Counted from the first letter of the stretch, positions 7,018 to 14,199 are shown. The stretch: 15,008 nt of DNA from an uncultured Mesorhizobium sp. (GCA_937958475.1 CALFXR010000092.1:1-15008), one strand, 5' to 3'. Notes: a model not told the origin generated them from the sequence alone. A program made the numbers and translations.

Positions 7018-7051
7018 TCAGGACGCGCCGCGTCGGCGTTGCCGGGCGGAT

Positions 7052-7474
7052 CTAACCATTCGCGAAGGCGCTGGCGGATTCCTCCACCAGCGCCTTCAGC
7101 GCTTCGATGGCTTCCTCCGCGCGGTCGGCAGGAACGAAAAGGTGGTCGTGATGGTAGGCGGCGACCGGATTGACGCCGATTCCATGCCGGGCGAGGCGCG
7201 CCGTGATCGTCGCGAGGAAACCAACGGCGTCCAGCGACGAGTGGATTTCCAGAGTGATTAGCCGGCAACGAAAAGTCGCCGAAAGGCCGGCGTGACGCGC
7301 CTCCTCCTCGCCGAGGATCATCGTCAGCCCCTCGGATTCGCGGAAGATCATCAACGGATCGAGGCCGTCAGGGATGCTTCCGTTGGGGGCGATCGTGGCG
7401 AAGACGAAGGTGCCGGGCCCCAGCACCGGCCGCATTCCGGCTAGCAGGCGCCGGAGATCCGACTCGCCCGCCAT
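7052..7474 (-). CDS. ACT-domain protein of unknown role (DUF2241/ACT_3-like)
   Basis: A 140-residue soluble protein. Two ACT-like halves are suggested: about 1-65 (PVLGPGTFVFATIAPNGS, then LMIFRESEGLTMIL) and about 68-135 (CRLITLEIHSSLDAVGFLAT, HGIGVNPVAAYHHDHLFVPA). ACT domains usually bind amino acids and control enzymes of their metabolism, but no enzyme domain is attached and no ligand can be assigned. The frame continues upstream inside nadD, but the ATG at 7474 shares its A with the nadD stop (TGATG), which supports this start and translational coupling. It is the last gene of the obgE-proB-proA-nadD run, so a role in sensing an amino acid such as proline or glutamate is possible but is only inference from position. 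Confidence 0.85.
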   Translation of the reverse strand: MAGESDLRRLLAGMRPVLGPGTFVFATIAPNGSIPDGLDPLMIFRESEGLTMILGEEEARHAGLSATFRCRLITLEIHSSLDAVGFLATITARLARHGIGVNPVAAYHHDHLFVPADRAEEAIEALKALVEESASAFANG

Positions 7475-8148
7475 CAGGTGTCCCCGGACACGGCCGCGAC
7501 GACGGCGGCGCCGCGTGCGGTCCGTTCGGCATTGCGGATCGAGGTCGAGGAGAGCCGCGAACGCGGCCCGTGGATGAAGGTCCAGGCCGGTGCTCTCATG
7601 CGCGCCAGCCGCGGCGCATCCGTCTCGTCCCGGCGAGCATGGTCGAAGGTCTTCGCCATCACCGACGACAAGAAAGAAAGCGTCGAACCCGGCCGGTCGA
7701 TGACCGCGATCGGAACCGTCATGGCTATCCTCCGCCAGCGCTGCCAGCGGTGGAAGTCGCGCAGATTGTCGGCGCCCATGATCCACACGAAGTCGACCCC
7801 GGGACTACGCGCCTTGACCAGCGCAAGCATGTCGGCCGTGAAGCGTACCGCGTGGTGCGCCTCGAAGGCGGTGACGCGGATCCGCGGATCGCTGGCGATC
7901 GCCTCCGATCGGCGCAGCCTTTCGGCGAGCGGAGCGAGTTCCGACGTGCTTTTCAGGGGGTTTCCCGGCGTGACGATCCACCAGAGTTGGTCGAGACGCA
8001 GGCGCCTGAGCGCGATCTCGGCGACCAACGCGTGACCGGCATGCGGCGGATTGAATGATCCGCCGAAAAGCCCGACAGCCATGCCACGCTCCACGTGAGG
8101 CATGCGCAGAAAGCGGGCGGCGACGCCCGGATACCGGGTCTCGCTCAA
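7474..8148 (-). CDS. nadD: Nicotinate-nucleotide adenylyltransferase
   Basis: Transfers AMP from ATP to nicotinate mononucleotide, giving deamido-NAD in NAD synthesis. The nucleotidyltransferase signature GGSFNPPHAGH (29-39) carries the H-x-G-H motif. IMGADNLRDFHRW (123-135) and the C-terminal SSTSIR (200-205) are family hallmarks. Three starts are possible. TTG 8148 overlaps the proA stop (TTGA) and gives 224 residues. ATG 8103 gives MPHVERGMAVGLFGG. ATG 8082 has GGAG at 8089-8092 with six-base spacing and gives MAVGLFGG. I chose the longest because its RFLRMPHVERGM segment resembles rhizobial homologues as I remember them and it overlaps proA like the other junctions; the start is uncertain. 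In related genomes as I recall them, rsfS follows nadD; here an ACT-domain gene does. Confidence 0.93.
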   Translation of the reverse strand: MSETRYPGVAARFLRMPHVERGMAVGLFGGSFNPPHAGHALVAEIALRRLRLDQLWWIVTPGNPLKSTSELAPLAERLRRSEAIASDPRIRVTAFEAHHAVRFTADMLALVKARSPGVDFVWIMGADNLRDFHRWQRWRRIAMTVPIAVIDRPGSTLSFLSSVMAKTFDHARRDETDAPRLARMRAPAWTFIHGPRSRLSSTSIRNAERTARGAAVVAAVSGDT

Positions 8149-9440
8149 GGCCTGGTCTGGCCGCTGCCGCGGACGCGGTATTTGAACGAGGTGAGCTGTT
8201 CGACGCCGACCGGGCCGCGCGCATGCATCTTGCCGGTGGCGATGCCGATCTCGGCGCCCATGCCGAACTCGCCCCCGTCGGCGAACTGCGTTGAGGCGTT
8301 GTGCAGCAGGATCGCCGAGTCGATCTCGGAAAAGAAGCGAGCCACGGCTGCCGCGTCCTCGGCGACGATCGCCTCCGTATGGTGCGATGAATGCGTCTCG
8401 ACATGCTCGATCGCCTCGCCGACGCCGTCGACCAGCTTCACCGAGATAATCGCGTCAAGATATTCGGTCGTCCAATCGGCGTCCGTGGCCGGCTTGGCAG
8501 CGGGGAAAATGGCGGCAACCTCAGGTGTGGCGCGGATCTCGCAGCCGGCGTCTTGAAGTGCGCCGAGGATCGGTACGAGATGGGTAGCGGCGACGTCGCG
8601 GTCCACCAGCAGCGTCTCTGCGGCGCCGCAGATGCCGGTCCGCCGCATCTTGGAGTTGACGGCGATGCGCACGGCCATGTCGCGATCGGCGGAGCGGTCG
8701 ATGTACAGATGGCAGATGCCTTCGAGATGGGCGAAGACCGGCACGCGAGCCTCGGACTGGACGCGTGCAACCAGGCTCTTGCCGCCGCGCGGTACGATCA
8801 CTTCGAGATTGCCGTCCAGACCCTTCAGCATCTCACCGACCGCAGCACGGTCCGTCGTCGGCACGAGCTGGATCGAGTCGCGCGGCAGGCCCGCGGCTTC
8901 GAGACCCTTTGCGAGACAGGCGTGGATGGCGGATGAGGAGTTGATCGAATCCGATCCGCCGCGCAGGATCACCGGATTACCCGCCTTCAGGCACAGCGCG
9001 CCGGCGTCGGCGGTGACGTTAGGGCGGCTCTCATAGATGACGCCGATGACGCCGAGCGGGGTGCGCACGCGCTCGATATGCAGGCCGTTCGGCCGGTCCC
9101 ACGCAGCGATGACCTCGCCGACGGGGTCCTTCAACGCGGCGATCGCCCGGATGCCGTCGGCCATGTCGCTGATGCGCGCCGCCGTCAGCTTCAGCCGGTC
9201 GAGTGACGCCTTGGAGAGGCCGGCTTCGGCGCCGTTGGCCATGTCGATCGCGTTGGCGTCGAGGATCACCTTCTCGCTCGTAACGATGGCGTCGGCCATG
9301 GCGGAGAGCGCCCGGTTCTTGGCTTCCGTCGAGGCGATCGCCAGCGGTCGCGCCGCAGCGCGCGCCTTGCGGCCAATGCCAGCCATCAGCGCGACAGTGT
9401 CCTCGCCCGAGATGCTGTTCCTGTCGAGCATCGTCGTCAT
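8145..9440 (-). CDS. proA: Glutamate-5-semialdehyde dehydrogenase (gamma-glutamyl phosphate reductase)
   Basis: Second step of proline synthesis: NADPH-dependent reduction of L-glutamyl 5-phosphate to glutamate-5-semialdehyde, which cyclises to pyrroline-5-carboxylate. The protein has 431 residues, a normal length. Conserved blocks are VIYESRPNVTADAGALCLK (134-152), LRGGSDSINSS (159-169), VPRGGKSLV (216-224), AHLEGICHLY (237-246) and RRTGICGAAETLL (266-278), where C271 is the expected catalytic cysteine. ATG 9440 overlaps the proB stop as ATGA. A second in-frame ATG at 9431 would shorten the protein by three residues. The labile product of ProB is passed to ProA, which fits the direct coupling of the two genes. 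Confidence 0.97.
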   Translation of the reverse strand: MTTMLDRNSISGEDTVALMAGIGRKARAAARPLAIASTEAKNRALSAMADAIVTSEKVILDANAIDMANGAEAGLSKASLDRLKLTAARISDMADGIRAIAALKDPVGEVIAAWDRPNGLHIERVRTPLGVIGVIYESRPNVTADAGALCLKAGNPVILRGGSDSINSSSAIHACLAKGLEAAGLPRDSIQLVPTTDRAAVGEMLKGLDGNLEVIVPRGGKSLVARVQSEARVPVFAHLEGICHLYIDRSADRDMAVRIAVNSKMRRTGICGAAETLLVDRDVAATHLVPILGALQDAGCEIRATPEVAAIFPAAKPATDADWTTEYLDAIISVKLVDGVGEAIEHVETHSSHHTEAIVAEDAAAVARFFSEIDSAILLHNASTQFADGGEFGMGAEIGIATGKMHARGPVGVEQLTSFKYRVRGSGQTRP

Positions 9441-10588
9441 CCTTGCGCCCGCATCGCCACCGCCTCTTCCAGCGCCCGGCTGACGACGAGATCGTCGCGA
9501 TGCACCATCGCCGAACGACCCTCGTAGCCGAGTACGGCCGGGATCTCCGACGACTTGCGTCCGGCAATCCTTATGGCATCCGCCGCGTCGTAGGCAACCA
9601 GACCACGGGCAATCTCACGGCCGTCGGGGCCAAGGATCGCAACCGTATCGCCGCGCGAGAAGCTTCCGCTCACGGTAGAAACGCCCGCCGGCAGCAGAGA
9701 CTTGCCCGACAGCAGCGCGCCGACCGCGCCGGCATCGATGACGAGGCGCCCGGCCGGATCGAGCTGTCCTGCGATCCAGCTCTTGTAGCCCTTAACCGGA
9801 TTGGCGCTCGGCTTGAAGAAAGTCGCCCGCTCGCCCTTGCCGACCGCCGACAGCGGATTCGTGCGGCTGCCGAGCGTGATGATCATCGCGGTCCCCGCCG
9901 CGGTGGCGATCTTGCCGGCGTCGATCTTGGTTCGCATGCCGCCACGCGACAGTTCCGACGCCGCGCCGCCGGCCATCGCCTCGATCTCCGGCGTGATGGC
10001 CTCGACGACGGGGATGAAGCGCGCCGCGGGATCCTGCGCGGGCGGCGCGGTGTAGAGCCCGTCGATGTCGGAGAGCAGCACCAGCAGGTCGGCGCCCATC
10101 ATCGTCGCTACCCGCGCTGCCAGGCGGTCGTTGTCGCCGTAGCGGATTTCCGAGGTGGCCACGGTGTCGTTCTCGTTGATGACCGGAACGGCCTTCATCT
10201 TCAACAGCGTGCCGATGGTGGCGCGCGCGTTGAGATAGCGGCGCCGCTCCTCGGTGTCGCCCAGCGTCACCAGGATCTGCCCGGACTTCAGGCCACGGCG
10301 CGCCAGTTGCTCGGACCACGCACCGGCGAGCGCGATCTGTCCCGCGGCGGCTGCCGCCTGGCTCTCCTCGAGCCGCAGCGCGCGACGACCGAGCCCGAGA
10401 ATGCTGCGGCCGAGCGCAATCGCGCCGGACGAGACGACGAGCATGTCTGCGCCACCTTCGACCAGATCGGCGATGTCGTCGACCAGCGAGGCGAGCCATT
10501 CGCGCTTCAGCCCGGTCGTGCGATCGACGAGCAGCGCAGAACCGATCTTGACCGTGATGCGCCTGTAGCGGGACAGCGAGGGTGTCAC
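9437..10588 (-). CDS. proB: Glutamate 5-kinase with C-terminal PUA domain
   Basis: First and feedback-controlled step of proline synthesis: ATP-dependent phosphorylation of glutamate. The amino-acid kinase domain (about 1-260) shows KIGSALL (14-20), VVSSGAIALGR (51-61), VINENDTV (136-143), YGDNDRLAARVA (150-161), LLSDIDGLYT (171-180) and RGGMRTKIDAGKIA (215-228). A PUA domain follows at about 280-370, starting near GRLVIDAGAVGALLSGKSLL. The length of 383 residues matches the two-domain form of the family. The start is GTG 10588, overlapping the obgE stop as GTGA; no ATG gives the complete YRRITVKIGSALL start. Proline inhibition of this kinase is a property of the family and cannot be read from the sequence. 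Confidence 0.97.
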   Translation of the reverse strand: MTPSLSRYRRITVKIGSALLVDRTTGLKREWLASLVDDIADLVEGGADMLVVSSGAIALGRSILGLGRRALRLEESQAAAAAGQIALAGAWSEQLARRGLKSGQILVTLGDTEERRRYLNARATIGTLLKMKAVPVINENDTVATSEIRYGDNDRLAARVATMMGADLLVLLSDIDGLYTAPPAQDPAARFIPVVEAITPEIEAMAGGAASELSRGGMRTKIDAGKIATAAGTAMIITLGSRTNPLSAVGKGERATFFKPSANPVKGYKSWIAGQLDPAGRLVIDAGAVGALLSGKSLLPAGVSTVSGSFSRGDTVAILGPDGREIARGLVAYDAADAIRIAGRKSSEIPAVLGYEGRSAMVHRDDLVVSRALEEAVAMRAQG

Positions 10589-11628
10589 GGACGTTCCTTT
10601 TCCCAGCGCCGATCGACAACCTTAGGCGCGTCGGCCTCGCGGGCGCCGGCAATATCGACCATCAGGGCGCGCAGCACCGCCTCGACGCCTTCGCCGGTGA
10701 CGGCGGAAAGCACGAAAGGTGCGCGGCCGGCAGCACGCTTCAGCGAGGCGACCTTCTTCTTGCGCGTATCGGCGTCGATCGTGTCGGATTGCGACAGGGC
10801 GACGATCTCCGGCTTTTCCGAGAGCCCGTGCCCGTAGGCCTCGAGCTCGCCGCGGACCACCTTGTAGGCCTTGCCGGGGTTCTCCTCCTGCGCCGAGACG
10901 AGATGGAGCAGGACGCGCGTGCGCTCGACGTGGCCGAGAAAACGGTCGCCGATGCCGACGCCCTCGTGGGCACCCTCAATCAGGCCGGGGATGTCGGCCA
11001 GCACGAACTCGCGCGCGTCGATGCGGGCGACGCCGAGACCGGGATGCAGGGTCGTGAACGGATAGTCGGCGATCTTCGGTTTCGCCGCCGTGACGGCAGC
11101 GAGGAAGGTCGACTTGCCGGCGTTGGGCAGACCGACCAACCCCGCGTCCGCGATCAGCTTCAGGCGCAGCCAGATGGTCTTTTCCTCGCCCGGCAGGCCG
11201 GGATTGGCGCGCCGCGGTGCCTGGTTGGTCGACGTCTTGAAGTGCTGGTTGCCGAAGCCGCCGTTTCCGCCCTTGGCGATGAGGAAACGCTGGCCGACCG
11301 CGGTCAGGTCGCAGATCAGCGTCTCGTTGTCCTCCTCGTAGACCTGCGTTCCCGCCGGCACTTTCAGCACCGTATCGGCGCCCTTGGCGCCGGTGCGGTT
11401 GCGGCCCATTCCGTGGATGCCGGTCTGCGCCTTGAAATGTTGCTGGTAGCGGTAGTCGATCAGCGTGTTGAGCCCATCCACGGACTCGATCCAGACATCG
11501 CCGCCGCGGCCCCCGTCGCCACCGTCCGGCCCGCCGAACTCGATGAACTTCTCTCGGCGGAACGAAACCGACCCCGCGCCCCCGTCGCCGGAGCGGATAT
11601 AGACTTTGGCCTGGTCGAGGAACTTCAT
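10585..11628 (-). CDS. obgE: Obg-family ribosome-assembly GTPase ObgE (CgtA)
   Basis: Essential large-subunit assembly GTPase that also links ribosome state to stress and cell-cycle control. The glycine-rich Obg fold covers 1-158 (SGDGGAGSVSFRREKF, GGPDGGDGGRGGDVW). The GTPase domain follows, with G1 GLPNAGKST (166-174), switch I YPFTTLHP (189-196), G3 DIPGLIEGAHEG (212-223) and G5 SAVTGEGV near 313. The expected G4 motif N-K-x-D reads S-Q-S-D at 279-282, which is non-canonical. The protein has 347 residues with only a short C-terminal tail. ATG 11628 gives the standard MKFLDQAKVYI start; no clear ribosome-binding site is seen. It is the first gene of the coupled run to proB, proA, nadD and the ACT-domain gene, and is divergent from the gene at 11768. 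Confidence 0.97.
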   Translation of the reverse strand: MKFLDQAKVYIRSGDGGAGSVSFRREKFIEFGGPDGGDGGRGGDVWIESVDGLNTLIDYRYQQHFKAQTGIHGMGRNRTGAKGADTVLKVPAGTQVYEEDNETLICDLTAVGQRFLIAKGGNGGFGNQHFKTSTNQAPRRANPGLPGEEKTIWLRLKLIADAGLVGLPNAGKSTFLAAVTAAKPKIADYPFTTLHPGLGVARIDAREFVLADIPGLIEGAHEGVGIGDRFLGHVERTRVLLHLVSAQEENPGKAYKVVRGELEAYGHGLSEKPEIVALSQSDTIDADTRKKKVASLKRAAGRAPFVLSAVTGEGVEAVLRALMVDIAGAREADAPKVVDRRWEKERP

Positions 11629-11767
11629 GGCGGCGACATCAATCCGGTGTAGTCGTGGCGGCCCGGCGGCCGGTTGCCGCGCTCGACCGTGCCTGCTCTA
11701 ACGCATGCGAGGCGTCCGCGCGAGAGCGGATTCGTCGCCTGCCTTCATCGAAGGAGACCGCAACGCC

Positions 11768-12628
11768 ATGAAATGCGTCACCTACAACGTCCAGTATGGC
11801 ATCGGCCTCGACGGCCGCTACAACATCGCGCGCATCGCCGACGCGGTTCGCGGTGCCGATGTGATCGCCCTGCAGGAGGTTTCGCGCAACAATCCGAACA
11901 ATGCCGGGCGCGACATGGTTGCCGAGCTCCGGGACCAGCTTCCCGAGTACTTCTCGGTGTTCGGAGCGCCCTACAGCGTCGAGATGGGCTCGTCGCTCGA
12001 GGGCGGCCGCGCTGTTACGCGGCACTTCGAGTTCGGCAACATGGTCCTGTCGAAGTCGCCGATCCTCGCCTCGCGCAACCTTCTCCTGCCGCGCATGCGA
12101 ACCTTCGACCGGCTGAATCTGCAGCGTGGCGCGCTGGAGGCAATGATCGCTACGCCGTTCGGGCCGGTGCGCTTCTATTCCGTGCATCTCGACCACACGA
12201 GCCCCGGCGAGCGCCTCGCCCAGATCCGCTGGCTGGTCGACAAGGTGCTTGCCTACGCCACCGAGGGCGGCGCAGTCAGCGGGACCTCGGAGCTCGGCTT
12301 CCCGGAGCCCCCGCACCCGGAGGAGTTCGTGCTGATGGGCGACTTCAACCTGCAGCCGGGTTCGCCTGAATACGTCGCCATGACCGGTCTGCGCGACGTC
12401 GAGTTCGGCATCGCCCGTCGCGCGGTCCATCCCGTCGATGCTTCTTCGGCCGCCGAAGTCGATCGGATCACCTGGATCGATCCGAAGCGGCGCGACGATC
12501 CGAATCGCCGGCGTTGCCTCGACTACTGCTTCGTCTATGCCGGTCTGGCGCCGAAGGTGAAGGCGTGCACGGTCGACACCGGCGCCGTCGGGTCGGATCA
12601 CCGTCCGGTATGGACGGAGTTCGGCTGA
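11768..12628 (+). CDS. Endonuclease/exonuclease/phosphatase-fold metal-dependent hydrolase
   Basis: A protein of 286 residues with the full active-site set of this fold: the metal-binding asparagine in TYNVQYG (5-11), the metal-binding glutamate in IALQEVS (33-39), the catalytic histidine in YSVHLDH (137-143), MGDFNLQPGS (190-199), LDYCFV (251-256) and the terminal SDHRPV (276-281). The substrate could be DNA, a phospholipid, an inositol phosphate or another phosphodiester or phosphomonoester; the sequence does not decide. No signal peptide is seen, so it is probably cytoplasmic. The frame opens upstream at 11705, but ATG 11768 is preceded by AAGGAGA (11751-11757) and starts directly at the fold's first strand. 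It lies alone on the plus strand between obgE and two GNAT genes, ending 20 bp before the convergent GNAT gene. Confidence 0.88.
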   Translation: MKCVTYNVQYGIGLDGRYNIARIADAVRGADVIALQEVSRNNPNNAGRDMVAELRDQLPEYFSVFGAPYSVEMGSSLEGGRAVTRHFEFGNMVLSKSPILASRNLLLPRMRTFDRLNLQRGALEAMIATPFGPVRFYSVHLDHTSPGERLAQIRWLVDKVLAYATEGGAVSGTSELGFPEPPHPEEFVLMGDFNLQPGSPEYVAMTGLRDVEFGIARRAVHPVDASSAAEVDRITWIDPKRRDDPNRRRCLDYCFVYAGLAPKVKACTVDTGAVGSDHRPVWTEFG

Positions 12629-12648
12629 CATCCGACGGCGCCGCCGTT

Positions 12649-13239
12649 TCACGAGCGGCCCCAGCTACGCAGGCTGACCCAGGTCCTGCGGTCGAGGCGG
12701 TAGCGCTCGACCGGCACCTGGCCGGCGACGATCGAGTTGAGCATGCCCTGGCCGGCGTACTGAAAGCCGCATTTGTGGATGACCCGCCGCGACGCCGGAT
12801 TGATGACGCGGCAGGAGACGTAGAGTGCGTCGATCCCGGTGACGCGGAAGGCGAGGTCGACCAGCGCATGCGCGGCCTCGGTCGCATAGCCGTTCTTCCA
12901 ATGGGGCTCGCCGATCCAGTAGCCCATCTCCAGGCCGTGGTCGGTTGCGTTCAGCCCGGCGCAGCCCAGGAAAGCGCCCGTCTCTGCGAGCGTCACCGCG
13001 TAGGTGGCCCCGGGACGGCCCTCTTGCCGCGTCATGGTGACGAAGGCGCGGGCCTCGGCCTCGCCGTAGGGATGCGGCATGCGCGCCAGCATCTCGGCGA
13101 TGCGCCGGTTGTTGGCGAGCCGCGCCAGGTCGGGCACGTCGTCCTCATGCGGCGGGCGCATGACCAGGCGCTCGGTGACCAGCACCGGGCAGTCTATCGC
13201 CAGACTTTCGTCTTCGAGGTCTTCCTTCTCGGCAACCAT
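12649..13239 (-). CDS. GNAT-family N-acetyltransferase, RimJ/RimL-like (second of tandem pair)
   Basis: A 196-residue acetyl-CoA-dependent acetyltransferase of the RimJ/RimL type, which usually modifies the alpha-amino group of proteins or small amines. It opens after a short acidic N-terminus with TERLVMRPP (22-30). MGYWIGEPHWKNGYATEA (105-122) contains the acetyl-CoA pyrophosphate loop, with K-N-G-Y-A in place of the usual Q/R-x-x-G-x-G/A. NPASRRVIHKCGF (147-159) is the typical late-domain motif. ATG 13239 has GGAGGA at 13247-13252 with seven-base spacing. It follows the other GNAT gene by 28 bp on the same strand and the two proteins look related. The substrate is unknown. The proximity to rplU-rpmA makes a ribosomal-protein target tempting, but only by position. 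Confidence 0.9.
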   Translation of the reverse strand: MVAEKEDLEDESLAIDCPVLVTERLVMRPPHEDDVPDLARLANNRRIAEMLARMPHPYGEAEARAFVTMTRQEGRPGATYAVTLAETGAFLGCAGLNATDHGLEMGYWIGEPHWKNGYATEAAHALVDLAFRVTGIDALYVSCRVINPASRRVIHKCGFQYAGQGMLNSIVAGQVPVERYRLDRRTWVSLRSWGRS

Positions 13240-13267
13240 TTTGCTGTCCTCCAGATGTCCCCGCCGG

Positions 13268-13813
13268 TCAGGCGGCCGCCTTGTGGCGATGCTCCAGTTC
13301 GGCCGCGGCGAACCCCTCCGCGGTAAGCCCCGTCGTCCAGGTGGGTACGTCCTCCTGGCGCGAACGGCACCAGGTCTCGCCGCGGCCGGTCACGGTGAAG
13401 CCGAGCTTCTGCTGCACGCGCAGGGATGCTGGATTGTCGGCGAAAACCCACGAACGGACTGCCGGCAGGCCGCGGTCGACGAAGGCATGGACAAGAAGGC
13501 GCCTCGCCGCCTCCGTCATGAAGCCGTGGCCATGCCAAGGCGCGGCGAGCCAGTAGCCGAGGCGCGGCGCTTCGGCGACGTCTTCGATCGAGACGACGCC
13601 GATCAGCCTTTCGCGATGGATAGTGTGGACGAGATCCAGCGGCCTGCGCCGGACATTGTCGATCCACTTCACTGCATCGGTCGATTCGTAGGGATGCGGG
13701 ACAGGGCCGAGCATGCGCGCCACCCCCGGGTCCGACAGCCAGAGCGCGATGTCCTCGACGTCCGGATATGCCGGCGGACGCATTGTGAGGCGGGGCGTTA
13801 TGAGGACGTGCAT
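13268..13813 (-). CDS. GNAT-family N-acetyltransferase, RimJ/RimL-like (first of tandem pair)
   Basis: A 181-residue acetyltransferase. It has ITPRLTMRPP (5-14), the acetyl-CoA loop region LGYWLAAPWHGHGFMTEA (85-102) with W-H-G-H-G-F, and NPASLRVQQKLGF (127-139). The frame stays open upstream to 13888, but those codons run through the rpmA terminator hairpin. ATG 13813 has GGAGG at 13819-13823 with five-base spacing and starts at the family's first strand, so it is chosen. The N-terminal halves of the two neighbours share the pattern T-x-R-L-x-M-R-P-P and P-H-P-Y, which suggests an old tandem duplication. Expression probably needs read-through of the terminator just upstream or a promoter not recognised here. 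The substrate is unknown. Confidence 0.9.
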   Translation of the reverse strand: MHVLITPRLTMRPPAYPDVEDIALWLSDPGVARMLGPVPHPYESTDAVKWIDNVRRRPLDLVHTIHRERLIGVVSIEDVAEAPRLGYWLAAPWHGHGFMTEAARRLLVHAFVDRGLPAVRSWVFADNPASLRVQQKLGFTVTGRGETWCRSRQEDVPTWTTGLTAEGFAAAELEHRHKAAA

Positions 13814-13828
13814 CGGTTTCCTCCGGAC

Positions 13829-13861
13829 AAAGAAAAGGGGAGATGGAAACCCATCTCCCCT
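13829..13861 (-). terminator. Rho-independent terminator after rpmA
   Basis: On the minus strand AGGGGAGATGG (13861-13851) and CCATCTCCCCT (13846-13836) form a perfect 11-base-pair stem with the loop GTTT. The stem is followed by TTTCTTTG. This is a textbook intrinsic terminator for the rplU-rpmA operon. Its T-run ends about six bases before the ribosome-binding site of the next gene (GNAT, start 13813). Confidence 0.88.
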
Positions 13862-13884
13862 GATCCTCTTCCGGATTCTGCCGG

Positions 13885-13929
13885 ACACCGGTTCCCGAGA
13901 TGGGCGCCGGTGTTCTGGTGCGGAACCGG
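13885..13929. repeat. Overlapping inverted repeats after the rpmA stop codon
   Basis: CCGGTTCC (13888-13895) is inverted at 13922-13929 as GGAACCGG, right next to the rpmA stop codon (13930-13932). ACACCGG (13885-13891) is inverted at 13907-13913 as CCGGTGT. The two pairings share CCGG at 13888-13891 and exclude each other. They could form 3'-end structure in the rpmA transcript ahead of the terminator. Confidence 0.35.
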
Positions 13930-14199
13930 CTACTCCGCGGCTTCTGCGATCGGATTTACCGACACGTAGGTTCGGCCGTTGGCTTTCTTGTTGAAGGTAA
14001 CGGCGCCTTCGGCGACGGCGAAAAGGGTATGGTCCTTGCCCATGCCGACATTGGTGCCGGGATGCCAGGTGGTACCGCGTTGACGGATGATGATGTTGCC
14101 GGCCACGACCTTCTCGCCGCCGAACTTCTTCACGCCAAGGCGCTTGGACTCGGAATCGCGACCGTTGCGCGACGAACCGCCAGCTTTCTTGTGTGCCAT
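13930..14199 (-). CDS. rpmA: 50S ribosomal protein L27
   Basis: Small basic protein of the large ribosomal subunit, with its N-terminus near the peptidyl-transferase centre. At 89 residues it has the family length. It begins MAHKKAGGSSRNGRDSESKR, and GNIIIRQRGTTWHPGTNVGM follows at about 35-54; both are L27 hallmarks. There is no cleavable N-terminal extension of the firmicute kind. ATG 14199 has AAGGAG (14207-14212) seven bases upstream. It is the second gene of the rplU-rpmA operon, 78 bp after rplU. A perfect terminator hairpin (13829-13861) follows its stop TAG. Confidence 0.98.
   Translation of the reverse strand: MAHKKAGGSSRNGRDSESKRLGVKKFGGEKVVAGNIIIRQRGTTWHPGTNVGMGKDHTLFAVAEGAVTFNKKANGRTYVSVNPIAEAAE

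Noticed and set aside
7021..7033. A GACGCG/CGCGTC palindrome between asd and the ACT-domain gene
   Set aside because: The arms meet with a one-base centre, leaving a very short stem if a loop forms, and no T-run follows.
8092..8097. A CACGTG core upstream of the nadD core start
   Set aside because: The flanking bases do not match parS on either side; it is just a six-base palindrome in coding DNA.
9443..10837. A 464-codon open frame on the plus strand, opposite proB and the obgE end
   Set aside because: It is antisense to two clear genes, has a low-complexity arginine/alanine/aspartate-rich translation and no recognisable motif. Long antisense frames are expected in GC-rich DNA with strong third-position bias.
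11639..12652. A 337-codon open frame antisense to the phosphodiesterase-fold gene
   Set aside because: The plus-strand frame carries every active-site motif of its fold, whereas this frame has none and a low-complexity composition.
12646..12653. A parS-like half site GTTTCACG at the end of a GNAT gene
   Set aside because: Only one arm matches; the other half lacks the palindrome. Eight bases are expected by chance in a window this size.
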